Made by a program: the position numbers and the translations under genes. This document shows, piece after piece, positions 21,183-30,262 of a stretch of 64,000 nucleotides of DNA; the stretch's first letter is position 1, and every line of letters begins with the position of its first letter. This stretch comes from Planctomycetota bacterium (GTDB lineage: Bacteria > Planctomycetota > Phycisphaerae > UBA1845 > UTPLA1). The stretch covers positions 62,001 through 126,000 of the forward strand of contig JADJRI010000011.1 of assembly GCA_016712275.1 (NCBI GenBank), read 5' to 3'. The notes beneath the pieces are model-generated. The model ran no database searches. It saw only the letters and a list, made by a program, of their open reading frames with translations, and was not told where the DNA came from.

Positions 21183-22377
21183 TTGAACACCAAATATGCC
21201 ATGATTCTGCCGGACGGCGCCGCTGACGAGCCGCTGGCACAGCTCGGCGGCAAGACGCCGCTGGAAGCCGCCCACATTCCCAACATCGACAGCATCGTCG
21301 AGGAGGGCCGCCTCGGCACCGTGCGCACCGTGCCCGACGGCTATGCCCCCGGCAGCGATGTCGCAACCATGTCACTGCTCGGCTACGACGTGCGCGAATT
21401 CTACACCGGCCGCGTGCCGATCGAGGCCGTCGCCCAGAAGCTTCCGCTCCAGCCCGACGACATCATCTTTCGCTGCAATTTCGTGAACGTGACAAAAGGC
21501 GAAATGAGCGATTTCACCGCCGGCCACATCCGAAGTTCCGAAGCGAAGCAGATCATCGACGCGCTCAACGCGAAGCTCGCCGGCGAAGGCGTCACATTTT
21601 ATCCCGGCGTTTCCTATCGAAACCTCATGGTCATCCGCGACGAAGTCGCCCAGTCGGCCGTCTGCATGCCGCCGCACGACATCCCCAATGAACCCATCGC
21701 AGAGTATTGGCCCAATGGCAAGGGCGGCAAGCGCGTGAGCGACATCATGGATCGCGCGGCAGATCGTCGCCGGGCACGATGTCAACAAAGTGCGCGGCGA
21801 CCTGGGCGAAGTGCCCGCGACGGACATCTGGCTCTGGGGACAGGGCGTTGTACCCATCCTGCCTCGCTTCAAACAAAAGTATGGCGTGCGCGGTGCTGTC
21901 ATCGCCGCGGTCGATCTGATTCGGGGGTTGGGGCGACTCTTGGGCTGGCCGATCATCGACGTGCCGGGCGCGACGGGTTACATCGACACTGACTACGCGG
22001 CGAAGGGACAGCACGCAGTCAAAGCGCTCGACGAGTACGATCTGGTTGCCGTGCACATCGAAGCGCCGGATGAGGCCGGCCACATGGGCGATGCCGCCGC
22101 GAAGATCGAGGCGCTGGAGCGGATCGACGAGCACATCGTCGGCCCGGTGTTGGAAAAGCTCCGCACCTTCGAACGCTGGCGAATCCTCGTCTCACCCGAT
22201 CATCCAACGCCAGTCGCCCACCGCACCCACACCAACGCCCCGCCCCCCTTCTGCATGGCCGGAACCGACGTGCCGCCCGGGATTCTGAAGCGAGCTTTCA
22301 GCGAACGCGCGGCGGCCGAAAGTGATTTTCATGTGTCGCAGGGCCACGAGTTGATGGATCATTTTTTGCGGCCCTGA
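21183..22377 (+). CDS. apgM: Cofactor-independent phosphoglycerate mutase, archaeal (ApgM) type, frameshifted near 21752
   Basis: About 398 residues. The start TTG AAC ACC AAA TAT fits the family N-terminus (KYAMILPDGAADEPLAQLGG with the metal Asp); ATG at 21201 is a weaker option. Further motifs are GSDVATMSLLGYD (nucleophile region), EMSDFTAGHI, LPRFKQKYGVRGAVIAAVDL, EAPDEAGHMGD and ILVSPDHPTPV (metal His/Asp). The first frame fails after KRVSDIMDRA; the second continues with RQIVAGHDVNKVRGDLG. The enzyme interconverts 3- and 2-phosphoglycerate in the cytoplasm. Pyruvate kinase follows ~85 bases later, so the two form a lower-glycolysis pair. A related homoserine kinase role (ThrH-like) is less likely given the context. 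Confidence 0.88.
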
Positions 22378-22461
22378 CATCCACACTGAATTCTCGTGCG
22401 GTAACAGCCGAAGTATCGGACAGATTGCAATCTGTCTGCATTGAATTGAGAATCGCCACCC

Positions 22462-23908
22462 ATGATCCAAACCAAAATCGTCGCCACCCTCGGCCCCGCC
22501 ACCGATTCCGTCGAAACGCTCACCGCGCTCATCAACGCCGGCGTCGATGTCTTCCGTCTCAACTTCTCCCACGGCAAGCTCGAGCAGCATGCAAAAACGC
22601 TCGCCAACATTCGCACCGCCTGCGAGTCCACCGGCTCCATGGCCGCTGTTCTCGGCGACCTGTGCGGCCCGAAGATTCGCATCGACCCCGTCGAAAACGA
22701 CGCCTTCCTCATCGCCAACGGCGCGAATCGACATCGTCGCCGGCCACCTCACCGGCAACGCCGTGCGCATCTCCACCAATCGCCCCGAGCTGATCCGCGA
22801 AGTCGGCGTCGGCCATCGCGTCTTGATCGACGATGGGGCCGTGCGACTGCGCGTCGATAAGGCGGAGGCCGACCGGCTGACGTGCGTCGTCGAAGTCGGC
22901 GGCACGATTCGAAACCGCAAAGGCGTCAACCTGCCCGACAGCAATCTGCAAATGTCCGCAATGACCGACAAGGATCGCGAAGACCTGGCCTGGGCCATTG
23001 AAAACAAGCTGGACTATGTCGCCCTTTCGTTCGTACGCAGCGCCGCCGACCTTCACGAATTGCAGGGCCTTTTGCCGCTCGCGGGCTGCGACCTGCGCAT
23101 CGTCGCGAAGATCGAAACGATGGCCGCCATCGGCCACCTGGAGGAAATCGTCGAAACCGCGGATGTCATCATGGTGGCACGTGGCGACCTCGGCGTCGAA
23201 ATGGATCTGGCGCGGGTGCCCATCCTCCAAAAGCGCATCGTGCGCATGTGCCAGACCGCCGGCAAGCCGGTGATCGTCGCGACGCAAATGCTCCAATCCA
23301 TGGTCGAAAATGCGGTCGCAACGCGCGCCGAGGTCAGCGACGTGGCCAATGCCATTCTCGACGGCGGCGACGCCATCATGCTCAGCGCCGAAACATCGGT
23401 CGGCAAATACCCCATCGAGGCCGTCAAAACGATGGGCGAAATTGCCCTCGAAACAGAGCAGTTTCTCCGCGAAAAGAACGAGGGCATGCGGGTCGATGCC
23501 TCGCGCACGCTTCGCCGAATCACAACGGCCGTCGCCCACGGCGCCAGCATGGTCTCGCGCGAAATGGACGCCAAGCTGGTCGCCGTCTGGACCGACACCG
23601 GCAACACCGGCCGCCTGCTCAGCAAAACGCGCCTGAACGTGCCGGTCATCGGCCTGTCGCCCGACCTGCACGTCTGCCGCCGCATGTCGATGTATTACGG
23701 CGTTATTCCCATTCAGGCGAACCGCCCCGAGCGAATCCTGCAAATGCTCAAAGAGCTGGATGAGCTTCTCATCCGTGAGAAGTTTGTGGTGGCCAATGAC
23801 CTGATCGTCGTCGTGGCGGGTACACGACTCGACAAGGAAGGCGCAACAAATGCGCTCCTGATGCACCTTGTGAGCGGCAGCGCTGATACTGCGCCCATTT
23901 TTGCCTGA
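22462..23908 (+). CDS. pyk: Pyruvate kinase, frameshifted near 22725
   Basis: About 482 residues. The first 90 (KIVATLGPATDS, VFRLNFSHG, DLCGPKIRID) are in one frame and the rest in another, joined by an indel in GGCGCGAATCG near 22725. The second part has IVAKIETMAAIGHLEEIV, MVARGDLGVEM (substrate and cation site), VIVATQMLQSM, RAEVSDVANAILDGGDAIML and SAETSVGKYP, all hallmark pyruvate kinase blocks. The C-terminal alpha/beta domain is present. It converts phosphoenolpyruvate and ADP to pyruvate and ATP. The frameshift in a housekeeping gene argues that it is a sequence error rather than decay. Confidence 0.93.
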
Positions 23909-24029
23909 GCGCAGTGTCAGACCGCGTTGATTCGACGATCGCACATTCTTAAGTCCAATCTCCGTCGATAAATAACCCAGAAGTGCTTAATTGCGACGCT
24001 CGCCGCGCCGCCGGCAACAGGGAATCTTC

Positions 24030-25337
24030 ATGCACAAATCACCCGATCCGATGTCGACAGCAGGACTTCGAAAAACTGACAAATCCTCGTCACCCCGGCA
24101 CGTAGAGTATAAAGACCAGCGCGTCACCACGATCTGTCACCCCGTCTGGCGTCTGGGTCGCGGCGGCCTCGAACGACAGCTTGTACAATCCGTTAATCGT
24201 CTGCCCGGTGATCAATTCAGGCACATCGTCGCCGTGTGCGGGTGGGACGAAAGCAGCGAGACGCTGGCATCGCAAATCGGCTCGCACGTCGAAGTCATCC
24301 GTCAGCCGCTCGACGCCAACATGCACACATGGTCCCGGCGTCTGGCGACGACATTGACCGATCGCGCGGTCGACCTGGTGCATGTTCGCGGGCTCTCGCT
24401 GCTTCTCGATTCGTTGATGGCCGTTGAATTGCACGGTGAATGCCGCATCGCGTGCAGCTTTCACGGATTTCAGTCGGCCGGCGGAGATTTTCACGGCGTG
24501 CGGAAAAAGGTTTATCGCGAGGCGCTGCTGCGGTGCCACGATCGATGGGCAGTCAGCGGTGCCGCCGCAAAAGCCATTACGCGGGAATTGAACCTGCCGA
24601 GCGATTCGTTTGGCGTTGTACGCAATGGCGTGGATACCACACGCTTTGTCCCGGCTGCCGACAAGACTGCTTTGCGCGGCGCGCTGCAGTTGCCGCTGGA
24701 TCGAATCATTGCACTCTGCCTGGGGAATCTAAAACCCATCAAGGGACAGGCCGTGCTGCTCGAAGCGCTCGGTCGCATCGGCCATGCCGCCGAGCAAGCC
24801 ACCATTGTCTTCATCGGTGAAGACGGCATGGACGGCCGGCTCCAGCGATGGGCGAAACACAATCTGGAATTTGTGGATGTGCGGTTTATTCGCGAACAGG
24901 ATGATCCGCTGCCCTGGTATCAGGCCGCGGACATCTTTGTACAGCCATCGCTCTCCGAGGGACTTTCGAACGCACTGCTCGAGGCCATGGCCTGCGAACT
25001 CGCGGTGATCGCGACAAATGTCGGTGGAAATGCAGACGTCGTGGTCGACGGTCGAACCGGCTGCCTGGTTCCGGAAAATGATGCCGCAAGTCTGGCATTC
25101 GCGCTGGCCCAACTCGTGACCCGACCCGCCATTCGAGGCGTGCTGGCCCGCGCAGCCCGCGCTCGGATGCTTAACGAGTTTGGCGTCGAAACAATGATCA
25201 ACGACCTGGCGAAAAAATATGCCGCGATCATGGCTGAACCGGACTGCGAATTAACAGACGGCTTCAACGATCGGCGATTGGGCCTTCCACTCGTTGCGAT
25301 CGACGATCCGCACATGATCGCGTCGATTCATGCCTGA
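24030..25337 (+). CDS. GT4-family glycosyltransferase
   Basis: 435 residues from the ATG at 24030 (24051 is an alternative). The N-terminal Rossmann half has CHPVWRLGRGGLERQLVQSV, the glycine-rich acceptor-side loop of GT4 enzymes. The C-terminal half has GNLKPIKGQAVLLEAL, PWYQAADIFVQPSLSEGLSN and ALLEAMACELAVIATNVGG, including the E-x7-E nucleotide-sugar motif. It is cytoplasmic or peripheral to the inner membrane and uses a nucleotide sugar in surface polysaccharide assembly; donor and acceptor are unknown. The ABC exporter genes follow directly, supporting a polysaccharide role. Confidence 0.87.
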   Translation: MHKSPDPMSTAGLRKTDKSSSPRHVEYKDQRVTTICHPVWRLGRGGLERQLVQSVNRLPGDQFRHIVAVCGWDESSETLASQIGSHVEVIRQPLDANMHTWSRRLATTLTDRAVDLVHVRGLSLLLDSLMAVELHGECRIACSFHGFQSAGGDFHGVRKKVYREALLRCHDRWAVSGAAAKAITRELNLPSDSFGVVRNGVDTTRFVPAADKTALRGALQLPLDRIIALCLGNLKPIKGQAVLLEALGRIGHAAEQATIVFIGEDGMDGRLQRWAKHNLEFVDVRFIREQDDPLPWYQAADIFVQPSLSEGLSNALLEAMACELAVIATNVGGNADVVVDGRTGCLVPENDAASLAFALAQLVTRPAIRGVLARAARARMLNEFGVETMINDLAKKYAAIMAEPDCELTDGFNDRRLGLPLVAIDDPHMIASIHA

Positions 25338-25380
25338 CTAGCGGCATGCAAATGAATATCTTTGACCGGCAAAATTACGC

Positions 25381-26244
25381 ATGACCTCCATTCCCACGAC
25401 AGGCTATTTTCACGATGGCACACCGCAATCGCGGTTTGCGCTGCTGTGGAGATATCGCGAACTCGCGTGGATGCTCGCCTGGCGCGACATTCGCGTGAGA
25501 TACAAGCACTCGATGCTCGGTGCGGCATGGGCCGTCCTGCCGCCGGCGGCGATGATGCTCATTTTTACATTTGTCTTTAATCAAGTGGTGCAGGTCGATC
25601 GCCAGAAGCTCACCGGCAGCGAGCATTTGCCCTACGCCCTCTTTGCATTTGCCGGCCTGGTGCCGTGGACCTTCTTCGCCAACGGCCTCACCGGCGCGAT
25701 CGGCTCGCTTGTTTCCAATCGGCCGCTGGTGACAAAAATCTACTTCCCGCGCGAAGTGTTTCCCATCTCAGCCTTGCTCAGCGCACTGGTCGATTTTCTC
25801 GTCGGAATGGTTGTGTTGGTGGTGTTTGGAGCGGTCATCCACTTCCAGAACGGGCAATGGCAGTTTCACCCAAGCTTGACGCTCATTTGCCTTCCGATTG
25901 TCGTCTTGGTGCAGGTCACCTTCATGCTGGGGCTCGGACTGATTCTCGCCATGGCCAATCTCTTTTATAGGGATGTCGGTTTTCTATTTCGATCCATCAT
26001 CCAGCTCTGGATGTTTATCACCTGCGTGATTTACCAACTCGAGGCAACCGCCGTCTGGAAACGGCTGCTCATTCACTTGAACCCGATGACGCCCATTATT
26101 CGAGCCTATCGGGATTGCCTGCTCCATGGACGTTGGCCTTTCGATCTACCGTTTCTGGGTGCGGCGGCCGTGTCCGTCATTGTACTTCTCGCAGGTTGGC
26201 GATGGTTCCGGCTCCGCGAGCATGAATTCGCGGAGACGATCTAG
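25381..26244 (+). CDS. Polysaccharide ABC exporter permease (Wzm-type, ABC-2)
   Basis: 287 residues with six hydrophobic helices after an amphipathic N-terminus. RELAWMLAWRDIRVRYKHSM followed by LGAAWAVLPPAAMMLIFTFV is the classic start of O-antigen or teichoic-acid exporter permeases, and the end PMTPIIRAYRDCLL is typical too. It forms the inner-membrane pore for a lipid-linked glycan and pairs with the ATPase encoded 76 bases downstream. Confidence 0.9.
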   Translation: MTSIPTTGYFHDGTPQSRFALLWRYRELAWMLAWRDIRVRYKHSMLGAAWAVLPPAAMMLIFTFVFNQVVQVDRQKLTGSEHLPYALFAFAGLVPWTFFANGLTGAIGSLVSNRPLVTKIYFPREVFPISALLSALVDFLVGMVVLVVFGAVIHFQNGQWQFHPSLTLICLPIVVLVQVTFMLGLGLILAMANLFYRDVGFLFRSIIQLWMFITCVIYQLEATAVWKRLLIHLNPMTPIIRAYRDCLLHGRWPFDLPFLGAAAVSVIVLLAGWRWFRLREHEFAETI

Positions 26245-26320
26245 TGTGACACAGATATGACACGACCGGCGAATCGTTGCCTCGCTGTATAGGCGCAATC
26301 TAAGAATCACCCATGGACTC

Positions 26321-27517
26321 ATGAGCAACCGAAGCGACAATCCTGCCATCACCGTCGATCATGTATCGCGGAAATTCTCGCGCGGCGACAAGCGGCAGCC
26401 GCTTCGCGGGGCGATCGACCGCTGGTTCAAGCGCGACGTGATGTCAACACATGACGACCTCAAGGCACACGAATTCTATGCAATTGAAGACCTCAACTTC
26501 CATGTGGCCCATGGTGAAGCCCTCGCCATCATCGGTCCCAATGGCGCAGGCAAAAGCACCACGCTCAAGCTGCTCGCCGGAATCATGCCGCCGACGCGAG
26601 GCACGCTTCGCACCTCGGGTCGCGTCTCCGCGCTGATCGAAGTCGGCGCCGGATTTCATCCGGACCTGACCGGGCGCGAGAACATTTACCTGAACGCATC
26701 CGTGCTGGGGCTTTCCCGCACCGAAACGCGCCGAAAATTCTCGGACATTGTCGACTTTGCCGGCATCGAGCCTTTCCTCGACACGCCGTTGAAGCGATAT
26801 TCGAGCGGCATGTATGCCCGACTCGGGTTCTCGGTGGCCGTCCATACGGAACCGGAAGTGCTGCTGGTCGATGAAGTGCTCTCCGTCGGCGATCGGGTCT
26901 TTCGCGCCAAATGCATGGACCGTATGCGTTCTTTCCTTCGCAAGGGCGTCGCCATCATTTTTGTCTCACACGATCTGACGGCCGTCATGGGATTCTGCGA
27001 TCGTGCTGTTGTTCTGGACAAGGGGCGAACGACATTCACCGGGTCCGCCATCGACGCCGTTTCCCACTATCATCACGCCTGCACGCCCTTGGACAGCGAC
27101 ATCGCACACGAGCGGATTCGCGTTCAACTTCGCCGGCGCGATGGCAGGACGGCGTTGTCCTTTGATTCACGCGAAAGGGTCTCCATCGAATGTGATGTAC
27201 CGTACGTCAAATCAGCCGATGCACTTTTTCTGCGAATAATTCGTTTGCGTGATCAGCAGCTTGCACTCCAAACCTGCGCCACGCCCGGCGATTCGAACGG
27301 GATCGAGCAGGCAGGACCAAGCGGCCGCTCAATTCGTTTTGATGTTACGCTCAACATCCCCCCCGCCGAATACGGTCTTCAGGTTGCATTGGCGCCATCG
27401 ACAATCGACCGCAACGCAATGTCGTGGCGAACCGCAACGAAATTCATGATGCGCGGCTCTAGCACAGGCGGCGGCATCGTCGAAGTCTCGCCAACATTTG
27501 CCGTCACTGCGATGTAA
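26321..27517 (+). CDS. Polysaccharide ABC exporter ATPase (Wzt-type)
   Basis: 398 residues. The ATPase domain (about 1-250) has IIGPNGAGKSTTLKLLAGI (Walker A), a YSSGMYARLGFSVA signature, LLVDEVLSVGD (Walker B) and a switch His in FVSHDL. Residues ~270-398 form a beta-rich C-terminal domain as in Wzt proteins that recognise the capped glycan end. It would drive export of an O-antigen-like polymer with the permease upstream. The frame is intact. Confidence 0.9.
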   Translation: MSNRSDNPAITVDHVSRKFSRGDKRQPLRGAIDRWFKRDVMSTHDDLKAHEFYAIEDLNFHVAHGEALAIIGPNGAGKSTTLKLLAGIMPPTRGTLRTSGRVSALIEVGAGFHPDLTGRENIYLNASVLGLSRTETRRKFSDIVDFAGIEPFLDTPLKRYSSGMYARLGFSVAVHTEPEVLLVDEVLSVGDRVFRAKCMDRMRSFLRKGVAIIFVSHDLTAVMGFCDRAVVLDKGRTTFTGSAIDAVSHYHHACTPLDSDIAHERIRVQLRRRDGRTALSFDSRERVSIECDVPYVKSADALFLRIIRLRDQQLALQTCATPGDSNGIEQAGPSGRSIRFDVTLNIPPAEYGLQVALAPSTIDRNAMSWRTATKFMMRGSSTGGGIVEVSPTFAVTAM

Positions 27518-27692
27518 TTGGATTGCCGGCAAATTGATGAACTCCAAGAGTTCGACAACCGCCCCTCTTGATCGCGCAGCATTAATCGCATAATTGATCG
27601 TGTATCACATCGCGCAGCGATAATCACACGGCTCGCAATAGAGCCATTGTGGTGGCACTCCTTGAGAGGGTGGATTCATAAATGGGCCGGCG
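27518..27692. other. Intergenic stretch, convergent genes
   Basis: Between the converging Wzt gene and the SRPBCC gene. No gene or clear terminator seen. Confidence 0.4.
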
Positions 27693-28356
27693 TCATGCAC
27701 ATTGCATCGCGGTTTCGAGGGCTTTTTGGACTTCGGCCACGCGGGGTTCGGGGATGCCGTAGGTGGAGATCTACGCCCAGATTTGCTCATCGCCGGCGCA
27801 GTTTTCCATTTCGACGCGCATGAAGCCGTTGTTGAGTGCGGCGACTGTTCCGGCGAATGCGCGCGGCGGCGTATTGACGGCCACCTTGCCTTGGAGCGAA
27901 AGGTTCGCGCCGGGGTTTTCGAGCCGGTAAGGGTCGCCTTCGCGGAGGTCGGCGAGTTCGCCTCGGAAGGCGCGGCCTTTGGGGCCGATGACATTCGGCA
28001 TGATGGCAGCGGGCGAGCCGGTGACACTCTTTCGCACCCATGCGACGCGGCGGTCTTGGCCGGCGTGATTTTCGAGATAGTGGCGGAGGCCGCGGAGCTC
28101 GAAGGCCCAGCCTCGAGAGACGCCGTCGAATTCGTGGTCCCAGGTTTTGCCGTTGCCAAAGCCGGAATGGACGAGGCGGAGGATTGTTTTGCCGCCTTTG
28201 AATTCGAGGTGGTAATCGACGCTGACGGGGACGGGCTGGGGGGGGGAACCAGCGCTGGAGTTCTTCGGCGGTGGTGAGTGCCTTCCAGACGGCATCGACG
28301 GGGGCGTTTATTTCGATTTGCATTTCGAAGGAGCGGGTTTTGTCCATGGTTGTCAT
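27693..28356 (-). pseudogene. AHSA1/SRPBCC-domain protein, broken by frameshift and an in-frame amber codon
   Basis: Starts MTTMDKTRSFEMQIEINAPV then DAVWKALTTAEELQRWF, a typical SRPBCC opening. It leaves frame at a nine-base C-run (28238-28246 on the plus strand). The next frame continues VSVDYHLEFKGGKTILRLVH through to DEQIWA, where a TAG (27771-27773) interrupts what would read ISTYGIPEPRVAEVQKALE to a TGA at 27693. The paralogue at 28537 has TGG in the matching place (NNWISTYGLEKSRVAELQ), so one base turned Trp into a stop. The C-run could be a read error, but the stop is a substitution, so this copy may really be inactive or end 26 residues early. Such proteins often sit with an ArsR regulator, as here. 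Confidence 0.75.
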
Positions 28357-28436
28357 CGCGTATTCTCCTATGATTCGAAGGCGTTATTCTCAATCGCGGC
28401 GTTTTCTCGATTCGCCCGACTCCGTTGGAGTTGGGC

Positions 28437-28539
28437 TAGAGCGGTTCCCGATCGCGTGGACTATGCCGAGATGAATAAAACCGTTGATTTTTCGAACAAA
28501 TTTGAGGCATCGTCGTACACTGATTCGAAAACCGCTCTA
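28437..28539. mobile_element. IS630-like miniature inverted-repeat element (MITE)
   Basis: A 103-base element with ends TAGAGCGGTT...AACCGCTCTA. The inverted repeats extend to about 18 bases with mismatches (TAGAGCGGTTcccGAt and TAGAGCGGTTttCGAa). TA at each edge fits a TA target duplication as used by IS630/Tc1 elements. There is no coding capacity, so it would depend on a transposase elsewhere. Its right end supplies the stop codon of the SRPBCC gene at 28537. Confidence 0.65.
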
Positions 28540-29398
28540 AACGGGGGTGTTGGGCTGAGCAACATTCGACAGTAGGCGATCGAAACGTTCCTGCAATTCG
28601 GCGACGCGGGATTTTTCGAGGCCGTAGGTGGAGATCCAGTTGTTGACTTCGCGCTTGCCGAAGAGCGGGAGATCGTCGATGTGGAGGCGCCACCATGCGT
28701 CGTTTAAGTTTGTGATTGTCGCGCTAAAGTCCTTTGGGGGTGAGAGCGTGTGGGCGACGCCTTCGAGGCGGTCGCTTTGTGCCGTGGTGATGGCATATCG
28801 TTCGGTTGCGTGAGTGGGTTCGGGGTGAGTTACTTTCAGAAGGGCTTCGGGGCTCCAGAGTTTTGACCATGCTTGGGCCGGTGTGAGCGCGGGGATTGAA
28901 ACGCGGCTGACAATGCAGCGGCGCGGCGTGCCGCGGTGGCGTTCGAGGTAGAGCTTCAGGCCTTGGAGTTGGAATTCCCAGCCGGCGGCGGTGGCGGCGT
29001 ATTGGGCGTCCCATGAGGCATCGGCGGAGAAGCCGCTATGAACGAGGCGGAGGGGTTGTCTCGCCGCTTTTTGTTTCGAGAAAGTAGTCGACCGCCACCT
29101 GGTGCGGAATTTCAAATGAAGTGCCGGGGTGGCCGGGCAGCGCGGCGGACGTGGGTTCCAAGTAGATGAGTCGGAGGTGTTTCTCGGGTTTCCAGATGGC
29201 GATGGGGGTGTCGAACTGGTATTCGTTTTTCCATGACATCCAGATGGTGCCGCCTTCGCCGGGTTTGACGCGGGCTTCGAGGGGAAACCACTGGGTCAGC
29301 TCGTGGGCGTCGGTGAGTGCCTTCCAGACGACATCGGCCGGTGCGAGGATGAGCACGCTGTTTTCGATGGACCGGGGTTCGTTTTTTTGCGGCGGCAT
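28537..29398 (-). CDS. AHSA1/SRPBCC-domain protein, frameshifted near 29055
   Basis: About 287 residues, long for a single SRPBCC domain. It begins ENSVLILAPADVVWKALTDA and ELTQWFPLEARVKPGEGGTI, then VAVDYFLETKSGE. It shifts frame near 29055 to PLRLVHSGFSADASWDAQY and runs to the TAG lying in the MITE end. The fold binds hydrophobic ligands; no specific ligand is known. It starts four bases after the regulator stop, and with the regulator and the copy at 27693 forms an ArsR-SRPBCC-SRPBCC operon, a common arrangement. Confidence 0.78.
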
Positions 29399-29401
29399 GG
29401 G

Positions 29402-30035
29402 TTACTCCATTCGCGTGGATGTCGCTTTGTTATCAGTGTCGCCATCTTCGTTTTTGGTGATCGCGGGATACGCCGAGGTTGAAATGGAAGAGGCGGCCGT
29501 CGGGGGCGGCGTCGTTGTGGTATTTCGCGGTGAGGCGCGCCACTTCGTTGGCCAGTTCTTCGGTGAAGCTGGCGCGGTCGGCCGGCGTTGCGAAGCGGAT
29601 GTCGGTTTGCAGGTTGAATGTGGCGAGCGGTTTGCCCGCTTTGTCGGCGCGATGCTGAAGGACGGCAAGGTCGCGAATTGTCTTGGCGGCGAGGGCGACC
29701 ATGTAGGAGGCGGAAAAGCGGTCGGGAATGCGCGCGGGGTCGCTGGCCATTGCGCCAAGGGCATCGGGGCTGATGAGATAGGAGCGGGCGGTGGCGCGGA
29801 CGATGCGTTCGATGCAGTTGCCCTTTTTCTTTTTGCCGACCTGTTCGACGAAGCCGGCTTTTTGGAGCGCGCGCAGGTGGTAGTTAATTTTCTGGCGGGG
29901 GAGGGACATATCGCGTGCCAGGGAGCTGGCAGAGCCGGGGTCGGCTAGGCGTTCGAGGAGTTTCAGGCGGAGGGGATCTAAAAGAGCGGCGGCTTGGGTT
30001 GGGCCTTTGACGAGTTGGATGGCGGTGGCGAGCAT
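29402..30035 (-). CDS. ArsR-type winged-helix transcriptional regulator, frameshifted near its C-terminus
   Basis: About 211 residues. LLDPLRLKLLERLADPGSAS and LARDMSLPRQKINYHLRALQ followed by KAGFVEQVG form an ArsR-like winged helix. The rest is a helical domain with an LQTDIRFATPADRASF segment. As read it ends RRWRH at 29433, but the alternative frame gives YPAITKNEDGDTDNKATSTR, ending at 29402, which fits better and puts the stop beside the next start; an indel near 29477 is likely. No metal-binding Cys motif typical of classical ArsR is visible, so it may sense another signal or the SRPBCC ligands. Confidence 0.8.
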
Positions 30036-30071
30036 GGGTCTCTCGGATCGCTTTGTGTGATTATGAGGGTC

Positions 30072-30100
30072 AGTGTATTTCCGACAGTATTATTTGTCAA
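30072..30100 (-). promoter_or_regulatory. Promoter of the ArsR-SRPBCC operon with a possible operator
   Basis: On the minus strand TTGACA (30095-30100) and TACACT (30072-30077) are 17 bases apart, 37 bases before the regulator ATG. The dyad TGTCAAGACA (30095-30104) overlaps the -35 box and could be an autoregulatory operator. Confidence 0.65.
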
Positions 30101-30262
30101 GACATACTAATATTTCTAACAAGCAATTTATAAAGCGATACAGGACAATTGTTTATAGTCGGAATATGGCCGGAGAATGAGTCCGCGCTAATCGGAATTG
30201 GCCCTGCCCCTATCGGGGCTGGGGCTGACCGGGTCTGCGCAATTCGGTCGCTGCTCCAGACA

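Noticed and set aside
22709..23944. A ~411-codon minus-strand frame over pyruvate kinase
   Set aside because: Antisense to pyk with His/Asp-rich sequence typical of a reverse-complement shadow.
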